64,000 nt of DNA from an uncultured Lachnospiraceae bacterium. Its GTDB lineage: Bacteria > Bacillota > Clostridia > Lachnospirales > Lachnospiraceae. The notes beneath the pieces were generated by a model, which saw only the letters and a program-made list of their open reading frames with translations, ran no database searches and was not told the DNA's origin. Location of the stretch: positions 1 to 64,000 of the forward strand of contig CANPZI010000015.1 in assembly GCA_947588995.1 (NCBI GenBank). The letters are read 5' to 3'. The stretch's first letter is position 1. The number at the start of each line of letters is the position of its first letter. A program made the position numbers and the translations under genes. Positions 55,401 to 63,996 of this stretch are shown piece after piece.

Positions 55401-55524
55401 GCCGATTGAACAGGCGAAGATTTCCTGTGCCAAGAAGCTTTTCAATGAAATGTCTACAAGTAATGTAAAGTATCATGATGTGAATAGCTATCAAAAATTG
55501 CTTGAAGTGATGAAGACTTTATAA
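52402..55524 (+). CDS. res: Type III restriction enzyme Res subunit
   Basis: A 1040-aa ATP-dependent restriction subunit. Walker A ETGTGKT (114-120), the DEPQ box (about 245-248), LNYSATH, SHSALREGWDNPN and RQEVGRGLR are helicase motifs. The C-terminal nuclease has NYSPDWAI (about 967-974) and AETKGT (about 988), the PD...ExK core. The frame is open to 52243, but ATG 52402 with AAGGAG starts the conserved region. Its partner Mod is OFF here; in type III systems Res needs Mod to cut, so restriction should be off too. The 178 bases before it hold no clear promoter. Confidence 0.9.
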   Translation: MKFNFKIQQYQTDAVDAVVKVFDGQGYSEKTSYILDQGKNVARAPGQMQLVFDNADETEIYDPLSDTGYKNAAVELSDEQLLYNIQKLQSENNIKQSDSLSRELGRCSLDIEMETGTGKTYVYIKTMFELNKRYGWSKFIVVVPSIAIREGVKKSFEITADHFMEHYRKKARFFIYNSSNLNQLDNFSQSSGINVMIINTQAFASSLKEDGKSKEARIIYSKRDEFGSRRPIDVIKANRPIIILDEPQKMGGEVTQKALKNFNPLFSLNYSATHVKQHNTVYVLDALDAFNKRLVKKIEVKGFEVKNFRGTDSYLYLEQIVLSSKKPPMARIEMEIGYNKSINRETRVLGVGDDLYYVSQQMEQYKGYTISEVDPLQGAVTFTNGETICTGEVVGDVSEKDMRRIQIRETILSHFEKEEKLFNMGIKSLSLFFIDEVAKYRQYDEDGNEILGEYGQMFEEEYINALNEYTTLLDTPYQKYLRAACSDVTSVHKGYFSIDKKTGRSIDSQLKRGSEFSDDISAYDLILKNKERLLSFEEPTRFIFSHSALREGWDNPNVFQICTLKHSDSNTAKRQEVGRGLRLCVNQSGVRMDVETCGETVHDINMLTVIASESYKSFVSDLQSDIKTVLYDRPTVAASEYFVGKYVKVNDVPTLIDNNTANDIEFYLISNGYVDMKRKVTDKYRSDVANGTVVPMPEHLAPMTEGIHMLIQSVYDDSVLNDMFQDGHESKVKDNPLNENFAKKEFQALWKEINRKYAYTVEFDSEELIKKAIDHINEKLFVSELQYTTTIGRQKEKMEENEVERGDSFGGEKTRTQTLKHTETSQVRYDLVGKVAEGTVLTRKTTARILKGIAPAKQYMFRYNPEEFITKVVRLIKEQKATMIVQHISYSQIEGEYTTDIFTADKNTQSFEKAFLAKKAIQDYVFTDGTADKSIEKRFAEDLDAAEEVCVYAKLPRTFQIPTPVGNYSPDWAIAFYEGMVKHIFFVAETKGTMESLNIRPIEQAKISCAKKLFNEMSTSNVKYHDVNSYQKLLEVMKTL

Positions 55525-55663
55525 ATGATAGTATACTAAATGCACCGATTTCCCTCCCACCATGCATATAATTTCCATCATTACAAATAATAGTAAAAGC
55601 AAAAAATCAATGAAAACAATGACGCGGCCGCTCGGCTGCGATTGACAGACGGAGGTTATATGT

Positions 55664-56206
55664 ATGAAAGCGACAGGGATAGTCAGACGGATAGATGATC
55701 TCGGGCGGATCGTGATTCCGAAAGAGATTCGCAGGACATTGCGGATCAGGGAGTCGGACCCGCTGGAAATTTTTACCGACAGGGAAGGCGAGATCATTCT
55801 CAAAAAATATTCCCCCATCGGGGAGATGGGAACATTCGCGAAGCAGTACGCGGAGAGCATGGCGCAGGTGTCGGGGCATGTGGCGATGATTTCCGACCGG
55901 GATCAGTTCATTGCGGTGGCGGGCGGCATGAAGAACATGCTGGGCAAGTCAATCAGCAGGGAGCTGGAAGAGAAGATCAACCACAGGGAGAGCGTCGTTG
56001 CGGCTAAGGGCGACAGGAATTTTATTCAGGTCAGCAACGATCAGGAGGATATCAGTCATGAGGCGATCAGCCCGATCATCTGCGAGGGCGATGTGATTGG
56101 CTCGGTGCTTCTTTTGGAGACGGATCACAAGTCACGGATGGGCGAGGTGGAACAGAAACTGATTCAGTCCGCGGCCGGATTTCTGGGACGGCAGATGGAG
56201 CAGTGA
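55664..56206 (+). CDS. spoVT: Stage V sporulation protein T (SpoVT)
   Basis: A 180-aa regulator: an AbrB-type swapped-hairpin DNA-binding domain (1-50: KATGIVRRIDDLGRIVIP, EIRRTLRIRE) and a C-terminal GAF-like domain. SpoVT tunes sigma-G-dependent forespore genes. Normal length and start, with GGAGG about 8 bases before the ATG. It stands alone, separating the defence island from the core genes. The upstream 139 bases are AT-rich; I did not find a clear sigma-G promoter. Confidence 0.95.
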   Translation: MKATGIVRRIDDLGRIVIPKEIRRTLRIRESDPLEIFTDREGEIILKKYSPIGEMGTFAKQYAESMAQVSGHVAMISDRDQFIAVAGGMKNMLGKSISRELEEKINHRESVVAAKGDRNFIQVSNDQEDISHEAISPIICEGDVIGSVLLLETDHKSRMGEVEQKLIQSAAGFLGRQMEQ

Positions 56207-56287
56207 GGAAGAGCAGGAAGATGGAACGAAGCGGTGCATGGAAATCATGCGCCGTTTTCTTCGTCATCCGGCGGATGCATCGTTTCC

Positions 56288-56301
56288 TTACAAAATTGTA
56301 A
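56288..56301. promoter_or_regulatory. Candidate operator dyad TTACAA-AA-TTGTAA
   Basis: A perfect inverted repeat (6-base arms) that ends one base before the -35 box of the response-regulator promoter. The position suits an activator or repressor site, perhaps autoregulation by the regulator itself. Confidence 0.5.
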
Positions 56302-56302
56302 T

Positions 56303-56331
56303 TTGCCATCGGGCGCATCACCGTATACAAT
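56303..56331 (+). promoter_or_regulatory. Promoter of the two-component/ABC operon
   Basis: TTGCCA (56303-56308, 5/6) and TACAAT (56326-56331, 5/6) spaced by 17 bases, about 53 bases before the regulator ATG. Confidence 0.65.
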
Positions 56332-56383
56332 GATAGGGAAGAAGCTGTACGGCGGATGGCATGATGAGGAAGGGAAAAGTCTC

Positions 56384-57067
56384 ATGAATAGGATACTGCT
56401 CTTGGAGGACGATCTGAGTCTGGTAAACGGCATGTCGTTCGCCCTGCGCAAGGCGGACTACGAGGTGGAAGTCGCGCGGACGGTCAGGGAGGCGGAGGAT
56501 AAGTGGGCGGACGGCAGTTATGATCTGCTGATTCTGGATATCTCGTTGCCTGACGGTTCCGGGTTTGAGATCTGCCGGAAGGTGCGGCTGACATCGAAGG
56601 TGCCGATTATCTTCCTGACTGCGCGGGACGAGGAGATCGACATCATCATGGGTCTGGATATAGGCGCGGACGACTATATTACCAAGCCTTTCAAGCTGGG
56701 TGTGCTGATGTCGAGGATCAACGCGCTGCTCAGGCGCGCCAGGGATTTTGGGGCGTCGGACACGGAGCTTGCCTCCAATGGAATCAGGGTGGAACTGCTG
56801 AAAGGGCAGGTGCGTAAGAACGGAGCTTTGATCGATCTCACGGCGGCGGAGTACAGGCTGTTATGCCACTTTATGCGCAATCCCAATGTGATTCTTTCCA
56901 AGGAGCAGATTCTGGAGAAGCTCTGGGACAGCGAGGGCAGTTTTGTGGACGACAATACGCTCACGGTATATGTGCGCAGGCTGCGCATGAAGATTGAGGA
57001 CGATCCGGGCGATCCGCATATGTTAATCACGGTGCGGCGCATGGGTTACAAGTGGAATGTGATGTGA
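56384..57067 (+). CDS. OmpR/PhoB-family response regulator
   Basis: A 227-aa two-domain regulator: receiver domain (1-120) with the phospho-acceptor Asp52 in LLILDISLPDG and the Lys of TKPF, and a winged-helix domain (about 130-225) with the VYVRRLRMKIE recognition region. Paired with the kinase 10 bases downstream. Likely targets are the ABC genes behind it. ATG 56384 is preferred to the longer frame, which starts in non-coding sequence. Confidence 0.92.
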   Translation: MNRILLLEDDLSLVNGMSFALRKADYEVEVARTVREAEDKWADGSYDLLILDISLPDGSGFEICRKVRLTSKVPIIFLTARDEEIDIIMGLDIGADDYITKPFKLGVLMSRINALLRRARDFGASDTELASNGIRVELLKGQVRKNGALIDLTAAEYRLLCHFMRNPNVILSKEQILEKLWDSEGSFVDDNTLTVYVRRLRMKIEDDPGDPHMLITVRRMGYKWNVM

Positions 57068-57077
57068 GGAGTGGAGA

Positions 57078-58112
57078 ATGAACTTATTTGCGGACAGGGA
57101 GATCAGGCGGTTGTTTGCGGTGATAACTGGTGTTATGACCGCATTTTTTGTGGCGGTGGAGATTGTCGTCGGTATGCGCTATGCGGGGGCGGCGTTACCG
57201 CTGGCGTTTTTTTGTCTGTTTTTGTCCGGCGGCGTCATCGCTGCCTGCCTCCGTTTTTTTCACGGGCAGCAGGAGAAAATGGCGGCTGCCGCGGCGCTCA
57301 TCGAGGCCTATCTCGACGGGGATGAGGCGGCGCGCATCGACTGTGACGAGGAGGGAGAGCTGTATCGGCTGTTTCACGAGGTGAACACACTGGCGACAGT
57401 CTTAAACGCTCATGTGCAGAAAGAAAAGCGTGCCAGAGAATTTCTGCAGAACATCATCTCGGATATCTCCCATCAGCTCAAGACACCGCTGGCCGCCCTC
57501 AACATTTACAATGGGCTGCTGCAGGAGGAGGCCGGAGAAGAGACGGCGATCCGCGAGTTTGTCACGCTGTCGGAGCAGGAATTGGACAGGATCGGCACAC
57601 TGGTGCAGAATCTGCTCAAGATCGCCAGACTGGACGCCGGCTCTCTGCTCATGGACAAAGCGCCCGCCAATGTGGCGGATATGATGCGGGATGTGGAACT
57701 GCACTTCGCCTATCGAGCGAAGCAGGAGCAGAAAAAACTCATACTTGACGGCAATGATGATGTCACGCTCCTGTGTGACAGGGACTGGCTGATGGAGGCG
57801 GTCAGCAATCTGGTCAAAAATGCGCTGGACCACACCGTATCAGGCGGGCACGTATGGATTTCGTGGCGGCAGGTTACCGACTTGATACAGATCACCGTGC
57901 GGGACGACGGCGTGGGGATTTCGGAGGAGGACATTCATCATATTTTCAAGCGGTTTTATCGAAGCAGCGCTTCGCGGGACAACTCCGGAATCGGCTTGGG
58001 GCTGCCGCTTGCCAAAGCGATCGTGGAGGCGCACGACGGGAATATCACGGCGGACAGTATAGCCGGGCAGGGCAGCACGTTCACTGTCAGTTTTTTGACG
58101 ACAAAACTGTAA
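57078..58112 (+). CDS. Sensor histidine kinase
   Basis: A 344-aa membrane kinase with two N-terminal helices (about 12-33 and 38-58) and almost no extracytoplasmic loop, a build like intramembrane-sensing kinases that rely on the transporter for input. A linker, the HisKA phospho-acceptor His132 (SDISHQLKTPL) and the HATPase region with the N (NLVKNALDH), G1 (DDGVGISEED) and G2 (GIGLGLPLAKA) boxes are complete. GGAGTGGAG precedes the ATG. Confidence 0.92.
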   Translation: MNLFADREIRRLFAVITGVMTAFFVAVEIVVGMRYAGAALPLAFFCLFLSGGVIAACLRFFHGQQEKMAAAAALIEAYLDGDEAARIDCDEEGELYRLFHEVNTLATVLNAHVQKEKRAREFLQNIISDISHQLKTPLAALNIYNGLLQEEAGEETAIREFVTLSEQELDRIGTLVQNLLKIARLDAGSLLMDKAPANVADMMRDVELHFAYRAKQEQKKLILDGNDDVTLLCDRDWLMEAVSNLVKNALDHTVSGGHVWISWRQVTDLIQITVRDDGVGISEEDIHHIFKRFYRSSASRDNSGIGLGLPLAKAIVEAHDGNITADSIAGQGSTFTVSFLTTKL

Positions 58113-58117
58113 GCTGA

Positions 58118-58139
58118 GATTCATGAAAGCGTAAGAATC
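58118..58139. promoter_or_regulatory. Small inverted repeat between kinase and ABC genes
   Basis: GATTC (58118-58122) and GAATC (58135-58139) flank ATGAAAGCGTAA. It may be a regulator-binding site for the transporter genes; the -10/-35 boxes are not clear. Confidence 0.35.
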
Positions 58140-58253
58140 GGGTGCTATGCTTTCGGATATCGGGAGTCATTCCGACAGCAATAGATGTCCATGGGCAGAT
58201 CAGCGTATGCGGCGGAATGGCAAAACGGAAGACAATACGGGAGGAAGATGGGT

Positions 58254-58937
58254 ATGAATTTACTGGAAGTGCAGTCGATCTGCAAGACATACGGCAGCGG
58301 GGAGGCTGCCGTCGAGGCGCTGAAAAATGTGAGCTTCACCGTGCCTAAGGGCGAGTTTGTGGCTGTGGTGGGCGAGTCCGGTTCGGGTAAGAGTACGCTT
58401 CTCAACATGATCGGGGCGCTGGATGTGCCGACTTCAGGCAGGGTGCTGATCGACGGCAAAGATACTTTTTCCATGAAAGACGAGCAGCGCACGATTTTCA
58501 GGCGGCGTAATATCGGCTTTATCTTTCAGGCGTTTCATCTGGTGCCGGAACTCACAGTGGAGCAGAACATCATTTTTCCGGTGCTGTTGGATTATCAGAA
58601 GCCGAATCAGGCATATGTGGAGGAACTGCTGGACGTCCTGAATCTGCGGGAGCGCAGAAAGCATCTGCCGAGTCAGCTCTCAGGCGGCCAGCAGCAGCGG
58701 GTGGCGATCGGGCGGGCGCTGATGATGCGCCCCATGCTGATTCTGGCGGACGAGCCCACCGGCAATCTGGACACGAAGAACAGCGGCGAGGTGATTGCCC
58801 TGTTGAAGCAGGCGTCCAAGCGCTACGAGCAGACGATCGTCATGATCACGCACAACCGCGCCATCGCCTCCGCGGCGGACAGGGTGCTGCAGGTGTCGGA
58901 CGGCGTGCTCACGGATCTGGGGAGGTGCAGTGAATGA
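58254..58937 (+). CDS. ABC transporter ATPase (MacB/BceA-like)
   Basis: A 227-aa nucleotide-binding protein. Walker [10 protein letters not shown], the Q-loop, signature [14 protein letters not shown] and Walker [10 protein letters not shown] are complete. The family energises FtsX-type permeases for peptide or lipid handling. ATG 58254 lies 9 bases from GGAGG; a second ATG at 58248 is too close. The stop overlaps the first permease as ATGA. Confidence 0.93.
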   Translation: MNLLEVQSICKTYGSGEAAVEALKNVSFTVPKGEFVAVVGESGSGKSTLLNMIGALDVPTSGRVLIDGKDTFSMKDEQRTIFRRRNIGFIFQAFHLVPELTVEQNIIFPVLLDYQKPNQAYVEELLDVLNLRERRKHLPSQLSGGQQQRVAIGRALMMRPMLILADEPTGNLDTKNSGEVIALLKQASKRYEQTIVMITHNRAIASAADRVLQVSDGVLTDLGRCSE

Positions 58938-60697
58938 GAAGTTATCTGGAGCTGGTCAGGCTGTCGGCGAAAGCGCGCAGGGAACAGAACCGTATGACCA
59001 TGCTGTGCATCGCGCTGGCCGTCTTTCTGGTGACAGCAGTCCTTTCTGTTCTGGATACTTATTACAGTATGGAAACCGAGCGTCTGCTCCGTAAGCACGG
59101 AAGCTTTCAATATCCGAGCTGGGCATATCCGACGGCTGCCGCGGTGTTCCTGCTGATCCTGATTGCGGGCGTCCTGATGATCTCGGGCTGCCTGAACAGC
59201 AGCGTGGCGCAGCGGACGCGTTTCTTCGGTATGCTGCGCTGTGTCGGCGCGAGCCGCAGACAGATCGTCCGGCTGGTGCGGATGGAGGCGCTTGCATGGT
59301 GCAGGCAGGCCGTTCCGTTAGGTTGTCTGCTGGGTGTCGTCACCAACTGGATCTTGTGTCTTATCCTGCGCTGTCTGGTCAAGGGAGAGTTTGCGGAGAT
59401 ACCGCTTTTCTACCTGAGTGGCGTCGGCATTGTGTGCGGCGTTGTGCTGGGTGTGGTCACGGTGCTGTTAGCGGCGCATTCTCCGGCGAGACGGGCTGCC
59501 GCGGTTTCTCCGGCTGCCGCGGTGGCTGGCGCTTTCGCGGAGGGTGACAGAACCGCGCGGGGAGCCGAGATACACTGCCTGAAAATGGAGACGGCGCTGG
59601 GTATCTGTCACGCGGCGGTATCAAAGAAGAAGCTGTTTTTGACGGCCGGCTCCTTTGCCTTTGTGATCGTCCTGTTTTTCGTTTTCTCGGCGGCGCTGGA
59701 ATTCGGGAGGCGGCTGCTCCCTTCCATGAATCCGATAGCCTGCGATATACAGATCAGCAGCGCAGACGAGAGCAATTCGCTGGATCGGGATATGGCGCGG
59801 GAGATTGCCGCGCTGCCGGGCGTCAGCGAGGTGTTTGGGAACAGTGTGGCACTGGGACTGCCTGTGCAGATCGGTGGAGAGAGCAGACGCATCGATCTGG
59901 TTTCCTATGATGAGGGTATGCTGGCCGCCTCGAAAACGGCGGTGGCGGCGGGAAAGCTGTCGCCGGTATATGGGAACTCGGATCAGGTTTTGACGGTCTA
60001 TGACAGTCATCAGGTGCTGAATCGTGTGGATGACACCCTGCAGATCGACGGCGAGAAGCTTACGGTTGCCTGTGTGGTATCGGCGGGGCCGGGGATCATG
60101 GCGGGCGATGTGGTGGTGGGGTGCTCGGAGGAGACTTTTGCCCGTATCACAGGGGAGAGGGACTATTGCTGTTTGTCTGTCAGATTGACGCGCGGCGCGC
60201 CGGAGGAGACGGTGGAGGCAATACGGCAGCTTGCGGGAAGCGAACAGTTTGACGACAGGCGTGCGACGGCAAGGATGGAGCAGGGCGCTTACTGGGTGAC
60301 GCGGATCGGGGCTTACGGTTTTCTGGTGATTATCGCGATGATCGCCGTGCTGCATATCATGAACAGCATTTCCATGAGCGTGTCCGCCAGAATATCGCAG
60401 TATGGCGTCATGCGTGCTGTCGGCATGAGCGGGAGGCAGATCAGGCGGATGATTGCGGCGGAGACGGCGGCTTATGCGGCCGCAGGAGGCGTATCCGGCT
60501 GTGTGCTGGGTCTTATGATGCACTACGGAATGATCAGGCAGATGGTGCTCCGCTATTTCGGCGGCAGATGGCAGGCGCCGTTCGGTGTGCTGCTGACGGT
60601 GTTCCTCCTGCTGTTTGCTGCCTGTGTGTTGGCGGTATATGCGCCTGCAAAGCGCATCGCGGCCCTGGAGATCACGGAGACGATCAATCAATTGTAA
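58934..60697 (+). CDS. FtsX-family ABC permease, 587 aa
   Basis: A membrane protein with one N-terminal hydrophobic stretch, two FtsX domains (about 60-190 and 470-585) and an extracytoplasmic loop (about 250-450). ATG overlaps the ATPase stop (ATGA). It precedes a second, larger permease that is related in sequence and spacing, so the two may form a heterodimer with the single ATPase. Substrate unknown; antimicrobial peptide resistance is one possibility. Confidence 0.88.
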   Translation: MRSYLELVRLSAKARREQNRMTMLCIALAVFLVTAVLSVLDTYYSMETERLLRKHGSFQYPSWAYPTAAAVFLLILIAGVLMISGCLNSSVAQRTRFFGMLRCVGASRRQIVRLVRMEALAWCRQAVPLGCLLGVVTNWILCLILRCLVKGEFAEIPLFYLSGVGIVCGVVLGVVTVLLAAHSPARRAAAVSPAAAVAGAFAEGDRTARGAEIHCLKMETALGICHAAVSKKKLFLTAGSFAFVIVLFFVFSAALEFGRRLLPSMNPIACDIQISSADESNSLDRDMAREIAALPGVSEVFGNSVALGLPVQIGGESRRIDLVSYDEGMLAASKTAVAAGKLSPVYGNSDQVLTVYDSHQVLNRVDDTLQIDGEKLTVACVVSAGPGIMAGDVVVGCSEETFARITGERDYCCLSVRLTRGAPEETVEAIRQLAGSEQFDDRRATARMEQGAYWVTRIGAYGFLVIIAMIAVLHIMNSISMSVSARISQYGVMRAVGMSGRQIRRMIAAETAAYAAAGGVSGCVLGLMMHYGMIRQMVLRYFGGRWQAPFGVLLTVFLLLFAACVLAVYAPAKRIAALEITETINQL

Positions 60698-60723
60698 GAG
60701 AGCAAGAATAGGAGAAAGGAATT

Positions 60724-63096
60724 ATGATGAAAAGTTACCTGAAACTCGCCTCCATATCGGCGCGGACACACAGGAGGCAGAACGGCATGTCGATCTTCTG
60801 TATCGCGCTGGCGGTCTTTCTGGTGGCGGCGATTTTCGGTATGGCGGATATGTTCATCCGCAGCCAAATGCTGCAGACGAAATTGGAGAACGGTACATGG
60901 CACATCGCCGTGACGGATATCACGGACAGGGAGGCGGAGCGGATCGCGCAGATGGACGGGGTGTCCTCTGTCTGCAGGTACGGCGTCCTGAACTTCAAGG
61001 GCAGAGAGGGATATACCCTGGGCGGCAAGGACCTCACGATCTGCGGGGTCGATGAGAACTATGGAGATATGATGCTGTTTGAGGCGGATCAGGAGATGGA
61101 GGGCGCGCTCCCTCACAGTAATGGGGAGGCGTTTCTCGTGAGACGCGCCGGGAGAGAACTGCATGTCGGGGTCGGCGGCAGCATCACCGTGGACGGGCCG
61201 GACGGCAATGGCCTGACGTATACGGTTTCGGGATTTTTCGGCGATATCGACAAGACGAATAAGGAGGATTCCTATGCGATGTTCGTCACGACGCAGGATT
61301 ATCGGCGGCTTTTTGCGCCGGATCTGACAAGCGATGAACTGGCGGACTACGACAGTGTACTTTTTGTCCGCTTCGCGAAGGAGAGGGACATCCGCCGTCT
61401 GACGGAGGAACTGCGGGAAAAGTTTGGCCTGACAGAGTCTCAGACGGTCGAAAACAGTACCTTACTGGCGCTGTCGGGACAGAGCGGCATACAGTTTGTC
61501 CTGTGGATCTACGCTGCAGCCGCCATACTGTTTGTGCTGGTACTGACCGCGGCGGTTATCATGATCGCGGCAAGCCTGAACAGCGCGGTGGCGCAGCGGA
61601 CGGCGTTTTTCGGGCTTCTGCGCTGCACCGGGGCGACGGCCGGACAGGTGATGCGGCTGGTTTATCGGGAAGCGCTCGGCTGGTGTCTCTTTGCGATTCC
61701 CTGCGGGGTCGGCGTGGGCTCGGTGCTGATCTGGATTCTCTGTGCGGTGCTGCGCGCACTTGCCCCGGAATATTTCTACGGGCTGCCCGTCCTCGGCGTG
61801 AGCGTGCCGAGCATGGTGATGGGTGCGGCGGTTGGCGTCCTCACCGTGCTGGCGGCGGCCAGAACGCCCGCGAAGAGAGCCGCGGCGGTATCGCCTCTGG
61901 CGGCCGTCTCGGGCAATGACGGACACGAAACGCCTGTGCGCAGGGCGGCGGACACAAGATTCTGCAGGGTGCACACGGCGCTGGGCATTCATCACGCCAC
62001 GGCGAGCCTCAGGAATCTGTTCCTGATGGCGGGTTCTTTCGCTTTCAGCATCATTCTTTTTCTGTCTTTCTATGTGACGGTGGACTTTATGAAGCATGCC
62101 GTCAATCCGCTGAAGCCATGGACGCCGGATCTTTCCGTGATCGGCCCGGACAATACCTGTACCGTGCCGGAAGAGCTGGCGCGGACGCTGTCGGAGAATC
62201 CGGCGGTGCGCAGGGCTTTCGGGCGCTGCTTCGCCTTTGCCGTGCCGGTGGAGAGCGGTACGTGGACGGGGACGGCGGATCTGGTTTCCTATGAAGAGAA
62301 TCAGTTTGGCTGGGCCGAAGAATATCTGACGGCAGGTTCGATGCGGGAGGCAGCGGAGGGAGACGACGCGGCGCTGCTCGTCTATACGCCGGAGAGCCGG
62401 ATGACGGTGGGCGATACGGTGACGTTGGAGATAGGCGGCTGTGAGAGACGGCTTCGGATTACGGGTCTGCTTTCCGGCACTCCTTTTGACAGCATGGCAG
62501 GGACGGAGCGGCTTGTCTGCTCGGAGGAGACGTTCCGGCGGCTGACCGGCTGGGCGGATTACACGATCATAGACGTGCAGCTTCGCCGGAGCGCGACAGA
62601 CGAGGATGTGGAGGAGATACGCCGCATGGCGGGAGAGGGATTTACTTTTTCGGACAGGCGCATGGGCAACAGGAATGTGCGCGGCGCCTGCTATTGTTTC
62701 TTCCTCTTCATCTACGGGTTTCTCGCGGTGATCGGCTTTATCGCGGTGTTTAATATCATCAACAGCATCGCCATGAGCGTGTCCGTGCGCATGAAGCTGT
62801 ACGGCGCTTTCCGGGCGATTGGCTTAAGCGTCAGACAGCTTGCCGGGATGATCGTCGCGGAGACGGCGGCCTATACGGTTGTCGGCAGTCTGTTTGGGAT
62901 TGTACTGGGAATATTGTGCAACAGAGCATTGTATGATATGCTGGTGACTTCCCACTGGGGAGATGCGTGGCGTGTGCCTGTCGGCGCGCTCTCGGTCATT
63001 CTGGCGATTGTGGCGCTGTCCGTCGTGCTGGCGGTCGCGGGGCCCGTACGGCGGATCAGGCGCATGTCCATCGTCGATACGATCGGGGCGCAGTGA
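60724..63096 (+). CDS. FtsX-family ABC permease, 790 aa
   Basis: The longer partner of the preceding permease, with the same start (SYLKLASISARTHRRQNGM compared with SYLELVRLSAKARREQNRM) and two FtsX domains (about 260-400 and 660-785). It has an additional extracytoplasmic MacB-like domain between helices (about 40-250). AGGAGAAAGG precedes ATG 60724 (another ATG follows at 60727). Duplication and divergence from one ancestor is likely. Confidence 0.88.
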   Translation: MMKSYLKLASISARTHRRQNGMSIFCIALAVFLVAAIFGMADMFIRSQMLQTKLENGTWHIAVTDITDREAERIAQMDGVSSVCRYGVLNFKGREGYTLGGKDLTICGVDENYGDMMLFEADQEMEGALPHSNGEAFLVRRAGRELHVGVGGSITVDGPDGNGLTYTVSGFFGDIDKTNKEDSYAMFVTTQDYRRLFAPDLTSDELADYDSVLFVRFAKERDIRRLTEELREKFGLTESQTVENSTLLALSGQSGIQFVLWIYAAAAILFVLVLTAAVIMIAASLNSAVAQRTAFFGLLRCTGATAGQVMRLVYREALGWCLFAIPCGVGVGSVLIWILCAVLRALAPEYFYGLPVLGVSVPSMVMGAAVGVLTVLAAARTPAKRAAAVSPLAAVSGNDGHETPVRRAADTRFCRVHTALGIHHATASLRNLFLMAGSFAFSIILFLSFYVTVDFMKHAVNPLKPWTPDLSVIGPDNTCTVPEELARTLSENPAVRRAFGRCFAFAVPVESGTWTGTADLVSYEENQFGWAEEYLTAGSMREAAEGDDAALLVYTPESRMTVGDTVTLEIGGCERRLRITGLLSGTPFDSMAGTERLVCSEETFRRLTGWADYTIIDVQLRRSATDEDVEEIRRMAGEGFTFSDRRMGNRNVRGACYCFFLFIYGFLAVIGFIAVFNIINSIAMSVSVRMKLYGAFRAIGLSVRQLAGMIVAETAAYTVVGSLFGIVLGILCNRALYDMLVTSHWGDAWRVPVGALSVILAIVALSVVLAVAGPVRRIRRMSIVDTIGAQ

Positions 63097-63108
63097 GCGG
63101 CAGAGAAA

Positions 63109-63996
63109 TCAATCGGTGAAATATTTGGAGAACTCGCCGTCGTCGGCGTCGAAATAACAGAAACCGACGATGCCTCGCCCTGTGTGCGCACCGATGGCGC
63201 AGCCGACCACGGAGATCATGGTCTGCTTCGGATGGAAAGTCTCCTGCACCAGGGAATTGACAAAATTAAGAGACTCCCGGTCCTCGCCGTGACAGAGGGC
63301 GACCGTTGCCCCCTCCGCCGGGCAGCCGTTGGCCTGCGCGTACTCGATGAGGTAGCGCATGGCTTTCTTGCGGCCGCGCACGGTCTTGACGACGGCCAGC
63401 GCGCCGATATCGTTGACGATCAGGACGGGTTTCATGTCCAGCGTCTCCGCCAGCGTGCCTTTGAATTTCGTGAGGCGGCCGCCCTTGATCAGATAGGCCA
63501 GTGTCTGTACGGTGAAGACATGCCTGATGTGGTAAATATAGTATTCCGCCGCATCGATGATTTCCTTTTTGGATGCGCCTTTTTCCAGCATGGTGACCAG
63601 CTTGCTGACGACGAGGCCGAAGCCGGCGGAGGCGCATTTGGAGTCGATGATCGTCAGGTCGAAGTCGGGATAGTCTTCACGGATATTGGAGAGCGCGATG
63701 TTGGCGGCGTTGTAGGTGCCGGCAATGCCGGTGGAAAAGCACAGATAGATCACGCTGTCGTTCGCCTGCGCATAGGGCAGGAATGCTTCCGTGAACATGG
63801 CGGGATTGATGTGGTAAGTCTTCACGTCCCGGTTGATGTCGTCCAGTATGTGATAGAATTCTTCCGTCTGGATCGTCGCGCCGTCAAAATAATCGACGTC
63901 GTCGATCACCACCGGCGTCGGTATCACATGCAGTTTGTGCTGCGCGATATATTCTTTTGGCAGATCGCTTGCGGAATCCGTAATAATGCGTAACAT
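63109..63996 (-). CDS. DegV-family fatty-acid-binding protein
   Basis: A 295-aa DegV/FakB-like protein that binds a fatty acid for FakA phosphorylation. Start LRIITDSASDLPKEY, FSTGIAGTYNAANIA and the PVLIVND segment are family motifs. The ATG at 63996 is complete, but its ribosome binding site lies beyond the window edge. It converges on the permease gene with a 12-base gap. Which fatty acid is bound cannot be told. Confidence 0.92.
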   Translation of the reverse strand: MLRIITDSASDLPKEYIAQHKLHVIPTPVVIDDVDYFDGATIQTEEFYHILDDINRDVKTYHINPAMFTEAFLPYAQANDSVIYLCFSTGIAGTYNAANIALSNIREDYPDFDLTIIDSKCASAGFGLVVSKLVTMLEKGASKKEIIDAAEYYIYHIRHVFTVQTLAYLIKGGRLTKFKGTLAETLDMKPVLIVNDIGALAVVKTVRGRKKAMRYLIEYAQANGCPAEGATVALCHGEDRESLNFVNSLVQETFHPKQTMISVVGCAIGAHTGRGIVGFCYFDADDGEFSKYFTD

